Source: an uncultured Oscillospiraceae bacterium
GTDB lineage: Bacteria > Bacillota > Clostridia > Oscillospirales > Acutalibacteraceae
DNA length: 64,000 nucleotides
Direction of reading: 5' to 3'
Assembly: GCA_900548545.1 (NCBI GenBank)
Contig: URKX01000001.1
Location: forward strand, 62,001 to 126,000
This document shows, in pieces, positions 1 through 8,399 of this stretch. The translations under genes and the position numbers were made by a program. Each line of letters begins with the position of its first letter. Positions within the stretch are counted from its first letter, which is position 1. Under the pieces are notes generated by a model that saw only the letters and a program-made list of their open reading frames with translations, was not told where the DNA came from and searched no databases.

Positions 1-866
1 CTGAAGTGATCGGCGTGCGGTTTAAGAATACAGGAAAGGTCTATTACTTCGACCCTCAAGGCCAGACGGTGGAAAAAGGCGCCATGGCCATTGTGGAAAC
101 GGCCAGGGGGATGGAGTGCGGCGAGGTGGCCCTGGAAAACCGGGAGGTGGCCGATAAAAGCATTGTGCAGCCCCTGCGGAAGCTGATCCGCCTGGCCACC
201 AAAGAAGACCTGAAAAAAGTGGCGGAAAACCACATCAAAGAGAAAAAGGCGTTTAAAGCCTGTGAAAAGAAGATCGCCGAGCGGGGCTTGGAGATGAAGC
301 TGGTGGACGTGGAGTACACCTTTGACAACTCCAAGATCCTGTTTTACTTCACCGCCGACGGCCGGGTGGATTTCCGGGAACTGGTGAAGGATTTGGCCGG
401 GATGTTCCGCACCCGCATCGAGCTGCGGCAGATCGGCGTCCGGGACGAGGCCAAGATGCTGGGGGGCATGGGCATTTGCGGCCGGCCCTTCTGCTGCGGC
501 ACGTTCCTGGGGGGATTTACCCCGGTTTCTATTAAAATGGCCAAGGAGCAGGGGCTCTCCCTGAACCCGGTGAAGATCTCCGGCGCCTGCGGGCGGCTGA
601 TGTGCTGCCTGAAGTACGAGCAGGAAGCCTACCAGGACCTGCTGAAAAACACCCCCAAGGTGGGGGCTTTGGTGTCCACCCCCGACGGCAAGGGCGTGGT
701 CATCGAGCAGAACCTGTTGACCCGAAAGCTCACCATCCGGCTGGACAAGGACCCGGAAGGCGCCCCCAAGGTGTTCAAAGTGGGGGAGGTAAAGGTGCTG
801 CGGGACGGGAAGATCAAGGTGGGCAAAAAGGAATTGGAAGAGCTGAAAAAGCTGGAGGAAACCTGA
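1..866 (+). CDS. ricT: PSP1-domain regulatory protein RicT/YaaT, 5' end outside window
   Basis: The reading frame runs in from the left edge: the first complete codon is Glu, followed by a Val-Ile-Gly-Val-Arg-Phe stretch that sits a few residues inside this family, so the GTG at 6 is probably not the true start. The remaining ~287 residues match the PSP1/YaaT (RicT) family. The signature is a Cys-rich segment (GICGRPFCCGTF, then SGACGRLMCC) which in Bacillus RicA-RicF-RicT helps hold [4Fe-4S] clusters. In Bacillus the complex acts with RNase Y in mRNA processing and affects sporulation and competence; that role is family knowledge, not seen here. A terminator follows directly. Confidence in the family is high; only the start is uncertain. 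Confidence 0.88.
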   Translation, partial: EVIGVRFKNTGKVYYFDPQGQTVEKGAMAIVETARGMECGEVALENREVADKSIVQPLRKLIRLATKEDLKKVAENHIKEKKAFKACEKKIAERGLEMKLVDVEYTFDNSKILFYFTADGRVDFRELVKDLAGMFRTRIELRQIGVRDEAKMLGGMGICGRPFCCGTFLGGFTPVSIKMAKEQGLSLNPVKISGACGRLMCCLKYEQEAYQDLLKNTPKVGALVSTPDGKGVVIEQNLLTRKLTIRLDKDPEGAPKVFKVGEVKVLRDGKIKVGKKELEELKKLEET

Positions 867-890
867 AAAGCCCACAGGAGCGGGCTTTTT
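866..890 (+). terminator. Intrinsic terminator after ricT
   Basis: AAAAGCCC pairs with GGGCTTTT across an 8-base loop. The 3' arm runs into the T run. It begins at the ricT stop codon. Confidence 0.75.
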
Positions 891-920
891 GGAGGAATCT
901 CCCTGCTGGTGGAAAAACAC

Positions 921-948
921 TTGCATTTTATGCGAAATGTGTTACAAT
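921..948 (+). promoter_or_regulatory. Sigma-A type promoter of the ferredoxin gene
   Basis: TTGCAT at 921-926 and TACAAT at 943-948 are separated by 16 bp, about 30 bp upstream of the ferredoxin start. Confidence 0.65.
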
Positions 949-979
949 GAGTGTGTAAATTTAAATGGAGGTGTTCCTC

Positions 980-1150
980 ATGCCCTATGTCATCAGCGAC
1001 GAATGTATTGCCTGCGGCGCTTGCGCCAGCGAATGCCCCGTTGGAGCTATCTCCGAGGGCGACGGCAAATATGTGATCGATCCCGATACCTGCATTGATT
1101 GCGGCGCTTGCGCCGGCACCTGCCCTGTGGGCGCTCCCCAGGAAGGCTAA
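980..1150 (+). CDS. 2x[4Fe-4S] ferredoxin
   Basis: A 56-residue clostridial-type ferredoxin. Two CxxCxxCxxxCP motifs are visible (CIACGACASECP near residue 9 and CIDCGACAGTCP near residue 38), separated by an internal repeat of the fold. It is a soluble low-potential electron carrier, used in such anaerobes by pyruvate:ferredoxin oxidoreductase, hydrogenases and Rnf; an Rnf operon is present at 49.9-54.9 kb. The ATG at 980 is preferred over the upstream ATG at 965 because GGAGGTG (967-973) sits 6 bases ahead of it. It has its own promoter and terminator, so it is a single-gene unit. Confidence 0.95.
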   Translation: MPYVISDECIACGACASECPVGAISEGDGKYVIDPDTCIDCGACAGTCPVGAPQEG

Positions 1151-1180
1151 GTTTCGGGTCTGAAAAAATTTCAGAAAAGC

Positions 1181-1221
1181 AGAGCCCGGGGGGACAAGTT
1201 CCCTGCGGGCTCTTCTTTTTT
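1181..1221 (+). terminator. Intrinsic terminator after ferredoxin gene
   Basis: AGAGCCCG pairs with CGGGCTCT, the loop can be closed further by GGGGA/TCCCT, and a T-rich tract follows. Confidence 0.8.
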
Positions 1222-1237
1222 GCCTTGGAGGGCGTTT

Positions 1238-1996
1238 ATGGAGGATTGGAACAGCACCACCCATTGGGAACCCCTCACCGGCGGGGCCCGGGTGCTGGTG
1301 AGCCGGGAACACACCTTTGGCACCGACGCGGTGCTGCTGGCGGACTTTTCCGCCCCCCGCCCCGGGGAGTTGTGGGCGGACCTGGGCACTGGCTGCGGGG
1401 TGATCCCCCTGCTGTGGCACACCCGCACCCAGGCCGGGCACATCACCGGGGTGGAGCTGCAGGAGAAGGCGGCCTGGCAGGCCCAGCGGTCGGTGGAGGG
1501 AAACGGCTTTTCCCAGCGGATCGCCATTGCCCGGCAGGACGCCAGGGACCTGTCAAGCCTGTTCCCGGCGGGGAGCCTCCACGGCATGGCCTGCAACCCG
1601 CCCTACACCGCGCCGGGGGCGGGCATTGCCAGCGCTGACAGCGCCCGGCGGGGTGCCCGCCAGGGGGACACCTTCACCCTGGAGGACCTGGCGCGGTCGG
1701 CCAAGTATGCCCTGCGGTATGGAGGGCGGCTGTGCATCTGCCTGCGGCCCCAGCGGCTGGGGGAGGCGGTGGAGGTGTTCCACAGCTTCCGGCTGGAGCC
1801 CAAACGGCTGCGGCTGTGCCAGCAGCGGCCGGGGAAGGCCCCTTTCCTGTTTTTGCTGGAGTGCCGGCTGGGGGGCAAGCCGGGGATGACCGTGGAGCCG
1901 GTGCTGTTGTTGGAAGGCCCGGACGGCAGCCCCAGCCAGGAGATCGAAGATATTTACGGCGACTACCGGGACAACCCCCGGCGCCGGAAACCATAG
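1238..1996 (+). CDS. TrmN6-like tRNA1(Val) adenine-N6 methyltransferase
   Basis: A 252-residue SAM-dependent class I methyltransferase of the YfiC/TrmN6 type. Visible motifs are the SAM-binding LGTGCGVIPLL near residue 50 and the catalytic NPPYT motif typical of N6-adenine methyltransferases near residue 125. The family modifies A37 of tRNA-Val in Escherichia coli; Gram-positive members are annotated by similarity. The start at 1238 is chosen because GGAGGG (1227-1232) precedes it, while the ATG at 1220 lies inside the terminator tail. rsmI follows 9 bases downstream, an arrangement common in Firmicutes, so the two RNA methyltransferase genes probably form one operon. Confidence 0.85.
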   Translation: MEDWNSTTHWEPLTGGARVLVSREHTFGTDAVLLADFSAPRPGELWADLGTGCGVIPLLWHTRTQAGHITGVELQEKAAWQAQRSVEGNGFSQRIAIARQDARDLSSLFPAGSLHGMACNPPYTAPGAGIASADSARRGARQGDTFTLEDLARSAKYALRYGGRLCICLRPQRLGEAVEVFHSFRLEPKRLRLCQQRPGKAPFLFLLECRLGGKPGMTVEPVLLLEGPDGSPSQEIEDIYGDYRDNPRRRKP

Positions 1997-2005
1997 GGAG
2001 GACAC

Positions 2006-2863
2006 ATGGAATACACCTTGGAACGGGGCGCCCTGTACGTGGTGGGCACGCCCATTGGGAATTTGGGGGATTTTTCCCCCCGCGCCCGGGAAACCTTAGA
2101 ACAGGCGGACTTTGTGGCCGCAGAGGACACCCGGGTGACCTTGAAGCTGCTGAACCATTTTGGCATCAAAAAGCCGTTGGTCTCTTACTTTGAACATAAC
2201 AAGCTGGAACACGGGCCGTTGATCGTGGCCCGCTTGCAGCAGGGGGAAACCTGCGCCCTGGTCAGTGACGCGGGGATGCCCGCCATCTCCGACCCGGGGG
2301 AAACCCTGGTGGCTGCCTGCGCCCAGGCGGGGGTTCCCGTGTATGTGGTGCCCGGGCCTACGGCGGCCCTGTCGGCCCTGGCCATCAGCGGGCTGCCCAC
2401 CGGGCGGTTCACTTTTGAGGGATTTGTCAGCGTGAACAAGCGCAGCCGCAGGGAGCACCTGGACGCTTTGGAAGGGGAGCAGCGCACCATGATCTTTTAC
2501 GAGGCGCCCCACAAGCTGCGGAAGACTTTGTCGGACTTTGCCAAGCTCTTTGGCCCGGACCGGCGGATCGCCCTGTGCCGGGAGCTGACGAAAGTCCACG
2601 AGGAGGTGTGGCGCACCACCGTGGGGGAGGCCGCCGCCCACTACCGGGAGAACGAGCCCCGGGGGGAGTTTGTGCTGGTGGTGGAAGGGGCCCAGGCCCC
2701 CGCCGCCCCAGATCAGGAGTACACCCTGGAGGACGCGGTGGAAATGGCCCGGTCCTTGGCAGCGGGAGGGCTTTCCGCCAGCGAGGCCGCCAAAGAGGCC
2801 GCCAAGGAAACCGGCTTTAAAAAAGGGGAGATCTACCGCCGCATGGGCCAGGCCGGGAACTAG
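2006..2863 (+). CDS. rsmI: 16S rRNA (cytidine-1402-2'-O)-methyltransferase RsmI
   Basis: A 285-residue protein of the tetrapyrrole-methylase fold. The N-terminal LYVVGTPIGNLGD, the AAEDTR motif near residue 39, SDAGMPAISDPG near residue 87 and VPGPTAALSALAISGLPT near residue 112 are the RsmI hallmarks. RsmI 2'-O-methylates C1402 in the decoding centre of 16S rRNA using SAM. Length is as expected for the family. The ATG has GGGAGGA a few bases upstream, and it follows the TrmN6-like gene by 9 bases, consistent with co-transcription. Confidence 0.95.
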   Translation: MEYTLERGALYVVGTPIGNLGDFSPRARETLEQADFVAAEDTRVTLKLLNHFGIKKPLVSYFEHNKLEHGPLIVARLQQGETCALVSDAGMPAISDPGETLVAACAQAGVPVYVVPGPTAALSALAISGLPTGRFTFEGFVSVNKRSRREHLDALEGEQRTMIFYEAPHKLRKTLSDFAKLFGPDRRIALCRELTKVHEEVWRTTVGEAAAHYRENEPRGEFVLVVEGAQAPAAPDQEYTLEDAVEMARSLAAGGLSASEAAKEAAKETGFKKGEIYRRMGQAGN

Positions 2864-2911
2864 GCGTGAGAAAGGTGTTTGTTAAATTTTAAACATAGGC
2901 GCATTTTGCCG

Positions 2912-2940
2912 TGGACGGTCAGGGGCATCTATGGTATAAT
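2912..2940 (+). promoter_or_regulatory. Upstream promoter of the pyk leader, extended -10
   Basis: TGGACG at 2912-2917 and TATAAT at 2935-2940 are separated by 17 bp. The -10 box is preceded by TGG, giving an extended -10 (TGGTATAAT). The start site would fall just ahead of the structured repeat. Confidence 0.65.
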
Positions 2941-3055
2941 AACCGCAGAAAAGACGAACGCGGGCCGCCCCAAGGGGGAGGATCCCCGCCCAGCCCGGCG
3001 GTTTCGGCCGCCTGCGCGATGTGCCCGCCGCAGGCGTGGTATAATAGCCGCAAGA
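2931..3055 (+). repeat. Structured promoter-linked repeat, copy 1 (candidate RNA)
   Basis: This copy is delimited by two direct repeats of TGGTATAATA(A/G)CCGCA, with the TATAAT boxes at 2935 and 3040. Between them lies a GC-rich segment that matches 33183-33300 over most of its length. It can fold as GGCGGT (2997-3002)/GCCGCC (3007-3012) around a TTCG tetraloop, or alternatively as CGCCTGCG (3009-3016)/CGCAGGCG (3029-3036). The second extended -10 at 3040-3045 could serve as a second promoter nearer pyk. Function is unknown. Confidence 0.6.
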
Positions 3056-3118
3056 AAAACTTGCACCATTTCCCGGGGGTGATTCCCTGGAACCCCATAT
3101 CCGGAAAGGATGGATACT

Positions 3119-4864
3119 ATGCTGAGAAAAACCAAGATCATCTGTACGCTGGGCCCTGCCACCGAGGACGAAAGCGTCCTGCGCCGGTTGATGCAGGGAG
3201 GTATGAACGCAGCCCGCTTCAACTTTTCCCACTGTACTCATGAGGACGCTTCCAAGAAGCTGGAGGCTGTCACCCGCCTGCGGGAAGAACTGGGCCTTCC
3301 CATCGCCACGATCCTGGACACCAAGGGCCCGGAGATCCGGGTGAAGACCTTCCAAAACGGGCCGGTCCAGCTGCGGGCCGGCGACACGTTCACCCTCACC
3401 ACCCGGGAGGTGGAGGGGGACGAGAAAATGGTTTCCATCACCTATCAGGACTTGACCAAAGACCTGAAAGCCGGCGCCCGGGTGCTCATCGACGACGGCC
3501 TGGTGGAACTGCGGGCCGAGGAAGTGACCGATACCGACATCGTATGTACGGTGATCAACGGGGGCCAGGTTTCCAACCACAAGGGCATCAACGTGCCGGG
3601 CACCCAGCTTTCCATGCCCTTCATCAGCGAACAGGACCGGGCTGACATCATTTTCGGCATTGAACACGGCTTCGATTACATTGCCGCCTCCTTTACCCGC
3701 AGCGCCAAGGACATCCTGGCCATCCGGAGCATTTTGAAGGAGTATGACTGCCACTCCATCAACATCATTGCCAAAATCGAGAACATGGAGGGCGTGGACA
3801 ACATTGACGAGATCCTCCGTGTGGTGGACGGCATCATGGTGGCCCGGGGCGACATGGGCGTGGAGATCCCCCTGGAGGACGTGCCCGTGCTGCAAAAGCA
3901 GCTGATCCAGAAGTCCTATTTAGCGGGCAAGCAGGTGGTCACCGCCACCCAGATGCTGGATTCCATGATCAAGAACCCCCGGCCCACCCGGGCGGAGTCC
4001 ACCGACGTGGCCAACGCCATTTACGACGGCACCAGCTGCATTATGCTCTCCGGGGAAACCGCCGCGGGCAAATACCCGGTGGAGGCTTTGGAAACCATGG
4101 TGCGCATCGCGGAAAAGGCGGAGGAGAGCATCAACTATATCAAACGGTTCAACTCCCGGGACAACAGCGACGTGGCCTTTGACGTGACCAACGCCATCTC
4201 CCATGCCACCTGCACCACCGCCCATGACTTGGGGGCCAAGGCCATTGTCACCGTGACCAAGGGGGGCGGCACAGCCCGGCAGCTCTCCAAATTCCGGCCC
4301 CTGTACCCCATTGTGGGGTGCACCACCCAGGAGCACGTGTGGCGCCAGCTGAACCTCTCTTGGGGCGTGGTGCCCATGCTCATCGACGAGGTGGAGGATA
4401 CGGACGTGCTCTTCGACCGGGCAGTGGACGCCGCCGAGCGCACCGGCCTGGTCCACAGCGGCGACCTGGTGGTGATCACCGCCGGCGTGCCCCTGGGCAT
4501 TTCCGGCACCACCAACATGATGAAAGTCCACGTGGTGGGCCATGTGCTGCTCACCGGGGATGGGGTCACCCAGCGGAGCGTTTCCGCCCGGCTGTGCGTG
4601 TGCAAGCGGCTTTCCGATATCCCGGGGCGCTTCCGGGATGGGGACATCCTGGTGGTGCCTGAAACCAATAACACCATTGTGGAGTACCTGCGGCGCTGCT
4701 CGGGGATCATCACCGAGGAGGGAGGGGCCAACACCCACGCCGCCATTGTGGGCCTGGCCATGGACAAGCCGGTGCTCACCGGTGCCCAGCACGCCACTGA
4801 GCTGCTGAAAAGCGGTGCGGTGGTCTGCCTGGACGCCAAAGCCGGCCGGGTTACCGCTTGCTAA
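3119..4864 (+). CDS. pyk: Pyruvate kinase with C-terminal PEP-utiliser-like domain
   Basis: A 581-residue pyruvate kinase, converting phosphoenolpyruvate and ADP to pyruvate and ATP as the last step of glycolysis. The start (RKTKIICTLGPAT), the substrate-binding MNAARFNFSH segment, the catalytic IIAKIEN lysine, the VARGDMGVE motif and TATQMLDSM are all present. Beyond the usual ~475 residues there is an extra C-terminal domain with the swivelling-His-domain pattern of PEP-utilising enzymes (EEGGANTHAAIVG), as in Bacillus pyruvate kinases. The ATG at 3119 is preferred over 3110 because GGAAAGGA lies 8 bases ahead of it. The ~170-base leader contains the structured repeat described at 2931-3055. 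Confidence 0.97.
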   Translation: MLRKTKIICTLGPATEDESVLRRLMQGGMNAARFNFSHCTHEDASKKLEAVTRLREELGLPIATILDTKGPEIRVKTFQNGPVQLRAGDTFTLTTREVEGDEKMVSITYQDLTKDLKAGARVLIDDGLVELRAEEVTDTDIVCTVINGGQVSNHKGINVPGTQLSMPFISEQDRADIIFGIEHGFDYIAASFTRSAKDILAIRSILKEYDCHSINIIAKIENMEGVDNIDEILRVVDGIMVARGDMGVEIPLEDVPVLQKQLIQKSYLAGKQVVTATQMLDSMIKNPRPTRAESTDVANAIYDGTSCIMLSGETAAGKYPVEALETMVRIAEKAEESINYIKRFNSRDNSDVAFDVTNAISHATCTTAHDLGAKAIVTVTKGGGTARQLSKFRPLYPIVGCTTQEHVWRQLNLSWGVVPMLIDEVEDTDVLFDRAVDAAERTGLVHSGDLVVITAGVPLGISGTTNMMKVHVVGHVLLTGDGVTQRSVSARLCVCKRLSDIPGRFRDGDILVVPETNNTIVEYLRRCSGIITEEGGANTHAAIVGLAMDKPVLTGAQHATELLKSGAVVCLDAKAGRVTAC

Positions 4865-4885
4865 TGGGCGGGACAGAAACGGGAA

Positions 4886-4919
4886 AAAGGGCCTGCTGCC
4901 TGGTGCAGCGGGCCCTTTT
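4886..4919. terminator. Bidirectional terminator between pyk and gatD
   Basis: AAAGGGCC-T-GCTGC pairs with GCAGC-G-GGCCCTTT, with an A-rich left side and T-rich right side. The site lies between the convergent pyk and gatD genes. Confidence 0.85.
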
Positions 4920-4920
4920 G

Positions 4921-5619
4921 TCATACCTTTGTCTTAAAATCCTCCAGCCGTTTTTCGTAAGCGGCTTGGACTTCCTTCTCAAAGGCCAGGGTGGGGTTCT
5001 CCACCCCCAGCCGGGAGAGCAGGTACTTGGTGAACGGAGGGTTGTTGATCAGCAGCGGCCCCAAGAGATAGGTGCCGAAGAAATTGCGGAAGCGCACCCC
5101 TTCAAAGGGGCACTTTTTGTTGAGGCCCATGCCCTTTTCCACCCCAAACAGCTTCAGTTCCCCAGAGCTGGTCTTGGCGGTGGTGAACTGGGACTTGAAC
5201 CCTGTCACAGGGCCTGCTTCAAAGCTGCCCAAAAACACGCTGTTGTGGCGGTGCATCATGTCCCGCTGGGCGGTGAGGGGGAACAGCCCCAGGCAGGGGA
5301 TGCGGCTGCCGTCCTCTTTGAGGATGGCCTCCCCGAAAAGCTCCAAAGCGTTGCCTGTGCACAGGAACACCACGTCCTGCTTCACCAGTTCCACGATCCG
5401 TTCCGTCCAGGAGGCCAGCTGCTCCAGGACTTGCTCCTGGGCCTGCTCGGTCATGGGCCCCAAGTAAACCATGTCCACCTTTTCCCGGGCAAATTGGGGC
5501 GTTTCTCCCAGGGGCGTTTCCGCAAATTCCGCCTGGGGCAGGCATTTGCGCAGGTAATCCATATTGGCCAGGTCGCCGTACAGGTTGCACCGCTCGGGGT
5601 ATAAGATCTCAATTTTCAT
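4921..5619 (-). CDS. gatD: Lipid II isoglutaminyl synthase glutaminase subunit GatD
   Basis: A 232-residue class I glutamine amidotransferase of the CobB/CobQ-like type. The start KIEILYPERCNLYGDLAN and the nucleophile context VVFLCTGNALELFG (Cys near residue 94) fit GatD. It supplies ammonia from glutamine to MurT for amidation of D-glutamate in the lipid II stem peptide, a cytoplasmic step of peptidoglycan synthesis. Its start overlaps the end of murT by 11 bases and GGAGGAGCC precedes the ATG, so the two are translationally coupled, as expected for a two-subunit enzyme. Confidence 0.92.
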   Translation of the reverse strand: MKIEILYPERCNLYGDLANMDYLRKCLPQAEFAETPLGETPQFAREKVDMVYLGPMTEQAQEQVLEQLASWTERIVELVKQDVVFLCTGNALELFGEAILKEDGSRIPCLGLFPLTAQRDMMHRHNSVFLGSFEAGPVTGFKSQFTTAKTSSGELKLFGVEKGMGLNKKCPFEGVRFRNFFGTYLLGPLLINNPPFTKYLLSRLGVENPTLAFEKEVQAAYEKRLEDFKTKV

Positions 5620-7027
5620 GGCTGGGCTCCTCCTTTCCCTCGGTTGTTTCCACAGGGGGAAGGGCCGCCATACGTTCTGCCAGCTGGTCTTTCACCTGGT
5701 GGGCCAGGGCCACCGCGTACAGGTCGTAGAGCACAAACACTGTGTCCGGCGAGGCCACGTCCATTTGGGCGGCAGCCTGCCCGGGGTCTTCCTGGTGTAA
5801 GAGCTTCTCCGGGGGCAGGCCCGCCATCAGCAGCCGCACGGCGGTGTCCCAGTGACGTGGGCCGGCGGCGGCCACCTGGAGGATGTCCGGGTCGTTTAAA
5901 AACTCAAAGTCCGTGTCGTAAAGCCAGGCGTTGTTTTCCACGGAATGGGCGTTGTCGTGGGCGTCGTCCAGCAGCAGGAGCACCGTCTTTTTCCCGGGGG
6001 CCTTTTTCACGTTGGCACAGGCCTGGGAACAGGCAATGGGGTTTTGCCCCTTGGCAAGATGGAGCACCAGCCGGCGCCCCCCCACGTTCTCTTCCCAGTA
6101 ACGGCTTTCCACAATGGAAATGTTCCCCATGCATTGGGCAATGCGCTCTTTCGAAAGGCCGAACTCCCCCAGCAGGGCCACGGCGGAAAGGGCGTTGTAC
6201 ACGTTGATGATGCTGGTGTTGGGGATGGGGAAATCCTGGCCGCTGTCCCGGCCGGAAACCGTCATTTGGTGATGGCGGGCGTCCAGGGCGGTCACCTGGT
6301 AGTTGGCTGTGGGGGAGGCAAACCCGCACCGGGGGCAGTGGGCCTGTCCAATGTGGTGATACCGCAGGTAATCCCACTCTAAGGGCGCGCCGCACTGGGG
6401 GCAGGAACGCACGTCCCGCACAATGTTGGGGGGCTCTTGCTCCTCCCCGGGCAGGGGGGCAATGCCAAAGAACACCCGGCGGTTTTCCGGTTTCAGGCTG
6501 GAGCACAGCAGGTCGTCGGCGTTCAACACCAGCTTGGTGCTGTCGGGGATATAGGTGTTCAAAATGTCCAGGATGAACTCCACGTGGGCGTTGCGCTTGT
6601 AAGAGTCCCGGAAGATGTTGGTGCAAAGCAGCAGGTCTGGCTTGATAAAGGGCAAAATCCGGGGGGCGCTGCGCTCGTCCAGCTCAAACACGGCCAAGTC
6701 GTTTTTTGGCTTGCCCAACAGGGTGGAGTTGGCGATGAGGCTGGAGGCCACGCCGGTGGCCACATTGGAGCCGGAACGGTTGCAGGTGAACTCGTACCCG
6801 CACTGGGTGAGGATGTCCTCCACCAGGTTGGACACGGTGGTTTTCCCGTTGGTGCCGGTAATGCCGATGATGGTTTTGGGGCGGGGCATACGGCCCAGGA
6901 AATCCGGGCATAAAATAATGGCCCAGCTCCCGGGCATGGAGGTGCCCTTGCGGCCAATCAGCTTCATCACCCGGGCGGTTGCCTTTGCAAACAACAGCGC
7001 GAAGTAGAAGCGGGGGCTTCGTTTCAT
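5609..7027 (-). CDS. murT: Lipid II isoglutaminyl synthase ligase subunit MurT
   Basis: A 472-residue Mur-ligase-family protein. The ATP-binding GITGTNGKTT lies near residue 55, a zinc-ribbon-like pair of CPQCG and CPRCG motifs interrupts the central domain as in MurT, and the C-terminal DUF1727 region follows. With GatD it converts the alpha-carboxyl of D-Glu in lipid II to an amide. The longer frame reaches 7123, but the ATG at 7027 has AGGAGA 6 bases upstream and gives the normal family start, so it is preferred. It forms an operon with gatD. Confidence 0.92.
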   Translation of the reverse strand: MKRSPRFYFALLFAKATARVMKLIGRKGTSMPGSWAIILCPDFLGRMPRPKTIIGITGTNGKTTVSNLVEDILTQCGYEFTCNRSGSNVATGVASSLIANSTLLGKPKNDLAVFELDERSAPRILPFIKPDLLLCTNIFRDSYKRNAHVEFILDILNTYIPDSTKLVLNADDLLCSSLKPENRRVFFGIAPLPGEEQEPPNIVRDVRSCPQCGAPLEWDYLRYHHIGQAHCPRCGFASPTANYQVTALDARHHQMTVSGRDSGQDFPIPNTSIINVYNALSAVALLGEFGLSKERIAQCMGNISIVESRYWEENVGGRRLVLHLAKGQNPIACSQACANVKKAPGKKTVLLLLDDAHDNAHSVENNAWLYDTDFEFLNDPDILQVAAAGPRHWDTAVRLLMAGLPPEKLLHQEDPGQAAAQMDVASPDTVFVLYDLYAVALAHQVKDQLAERMAALPPVETTEGKEEPSHEN

Positions 7028-7160
7028 AGATCTCCTCTTCCTTCCTGGGGCAGGGTCCCGGCAGATAGCCTGCACCCATTTGTCATTTAGAAAATTGTAA
7101 ATAGTATGTAATAATCTATGCATACTCTAACATAACCTCCCCTTTTTTTCAACCCTTCCC

Positions 7161-7189
7161 TTGACCTTTCTGCGGGATTGGGATATGAT
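7161..7189 (+). promoter_or_regulatory. Sigma-A type promoter of the 7240 gene
   Basis: TTGACC at 7161-7166 and TATGAT at 7184-7189 are separated by 17 bp, about 50 bases ahead of the start codon. Confidence 0.75.
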
Positions 7190-7239
7190 GGACACAGACG
7201 ATGTGGCATCGTTTTATCAATGATTAGGAGGAGTACCCC

Positions 7240-8061
7240 ATGAAAACTTTGCCTGTTGCCGTGCAAGTTTATTCTGTCCGTGAAGACGCGGAAAAAGACT
7301 TCGCCGGCACTATGAAAAAAATTAAAGAGATCGGCTACGATGGCGTGGAGCTGGCCGGGCTGTATGGCCTGACCCCCCAAGAGGTGAAAGCCGCCATTGA
7401 GGACGCGGGCCTGGTGGCCCTGTCTGCCCATGTCCCCTTCCAGGATCTGGTGGCGGATATGGAGGGCACCATCCAGCAGTATGTGGAGATCGGCGTGAAA
7501 TACATTGCCATCCCCTACCTGATGGAAGAGGACCGTCCCGGCACCCCCAAGTTTGAGGGCAACGTGAAGCTGTTTGAAGAGATCGGCAAGGCCTGCAAAG
7601 CCCACGGCATCCAGACCCTGTATCACAACCACGACTTCGAGTTTGCGAAAATGCCCGACGGCCGCTACGCCCTGGATTACATTTACGACACCATCCCCGC
7701 GGACCTGCTGCAAACCGAGCTGGACACCTGCTGGGTGAAAGTGGCCGGGGAAGACCCCGCCGCCTATGTGCGCAAGTACACCGGACGTTCCCCCCTGGTC
7801 CACCTGAAGGACTTCCACAAGGAGGGCAAGCCCGCCAATATGTACAAGCTTATCGGCACCGACGTGAAGGAAGAGGAGAGCCACGGCGTGTTCGAGTTCC
7901 GTCCCGTGGGCCACGGCGACCAGGACTTCGGCCCCATTCTGGAGGCTTCCATTGACGCCGGTTCCCAGTGGGTGGTGGTGGAGCAGGACGAGTCCAACGG
8001 CCGTCCCCGCATGGAGGCCATCACCCTCAGCCGTGAGTATCTGAAGTCCCAGGGCTGGTAA
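7240..8061 (+). CDS. Sugar phosphate isomerase/epimerase (AP endonuclease 2-like TIM barrel)
   Basis: A 273-residue xylose-isomerase-like TIM-barrel protein. Family features include VQVYSVREDAEKDF at the N-terminus, the YHNHDFEF motif near residue 127, and ELDTCWVKVAGEDP and HLKDF further on, which supply the metal-binding Glu, His and Asp residues. The substrate cannot be fixed from sequence; relatives act on inositol or keto-sugar derivatives. It has a good promoter (7161) and AGGAGGAG ahead of the ATG, and stands alone between murT (divergent) and the mobile element. No transporter or dehydrogenase is adjacent to hint at a pathway. Confidence 0.85.
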   Translation: MKTLPVAVQVYSVREDAEKDFAGTMKKIKEIGYDGVELAGLYGLTPQEVKAAIEDAGLVALSAHVPFQDLVADMEGTIQQYVEIGVKYIAIPYLMEEDRPGTPKFEGNVKLFEEIGKACKAHGIQTLYHNHDFEFAKMPDGRYALDYIYDTIPADLLQTELDTCWVKVAGEDPAAYVRKYTGRSPLVHLKDFHKEGKPANMYKLIGTDVKEEESHGVFEFRPVGHGDQDFGPILEASIDAGSQWVVVEQDESNGRPRMEAITLSREYLKSQGW

Positions 8062-8083
8062 GCAGCGTGACGCTGCACCCGGG

Positions 8084-8325
8084 TCGCGATTTCGTGCGCT
8101 GCGCTTACTTCCATTGCTTGGAACAGTCAGGTTGCTGTCCGCGGTTTGACCCATTCTGGGTACCGCAAATACCCTCCGCTCTAAAACACAACATGGTGGC
8201 TTAGAGCAGAGAATCCCGTTCCTGCGCAGCAGGATGCTGGCCTCTCGGGCCTGCAAGGGATTCTCCCAGAGCCCTGCGTAGCAGGGTTCGGTCCGCGGTT
8301 TGGAGCTGGACAGGGTGAGGCTGTG
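8084..8325. repeat. Dispersed GC-rich intergenic repeat, locus 1
   Basis: The ~540-base stretch 8062-8603 has no convincing gene. Bases 8084-8112 closely match the reverse complement of 60947-60974. CCGCGGTTT at 8139 and again at 8293 continues into sequence resembling the reverse complement of 60841-60871, including a shared GTGAGGCT. Several short inverted repeats are present. Confidence 0.5.
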
Positions 8326-8366
8326 CCCGCACGGGGCAAGCTGCCCGCTGGGTAATATCGTAGGTC

Positions 8367-8399
8367 AAAAGGCGTGCCCATAGCAGGTGCGCCTTTTTC
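8367..8399 (+). terminator. Intrinsic terminator downstream of the 7240 gene
   Basis: AAAAGGCG (8367-8374) pairs with CGCCTTTT (8390-8397) around a 15-base loop, with a T run on the 3' side. It lies 300 bases after the isomerase gene. A second perfect GC hairpin without a T tract follows at 8415-8442. Confidence 0.55.
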
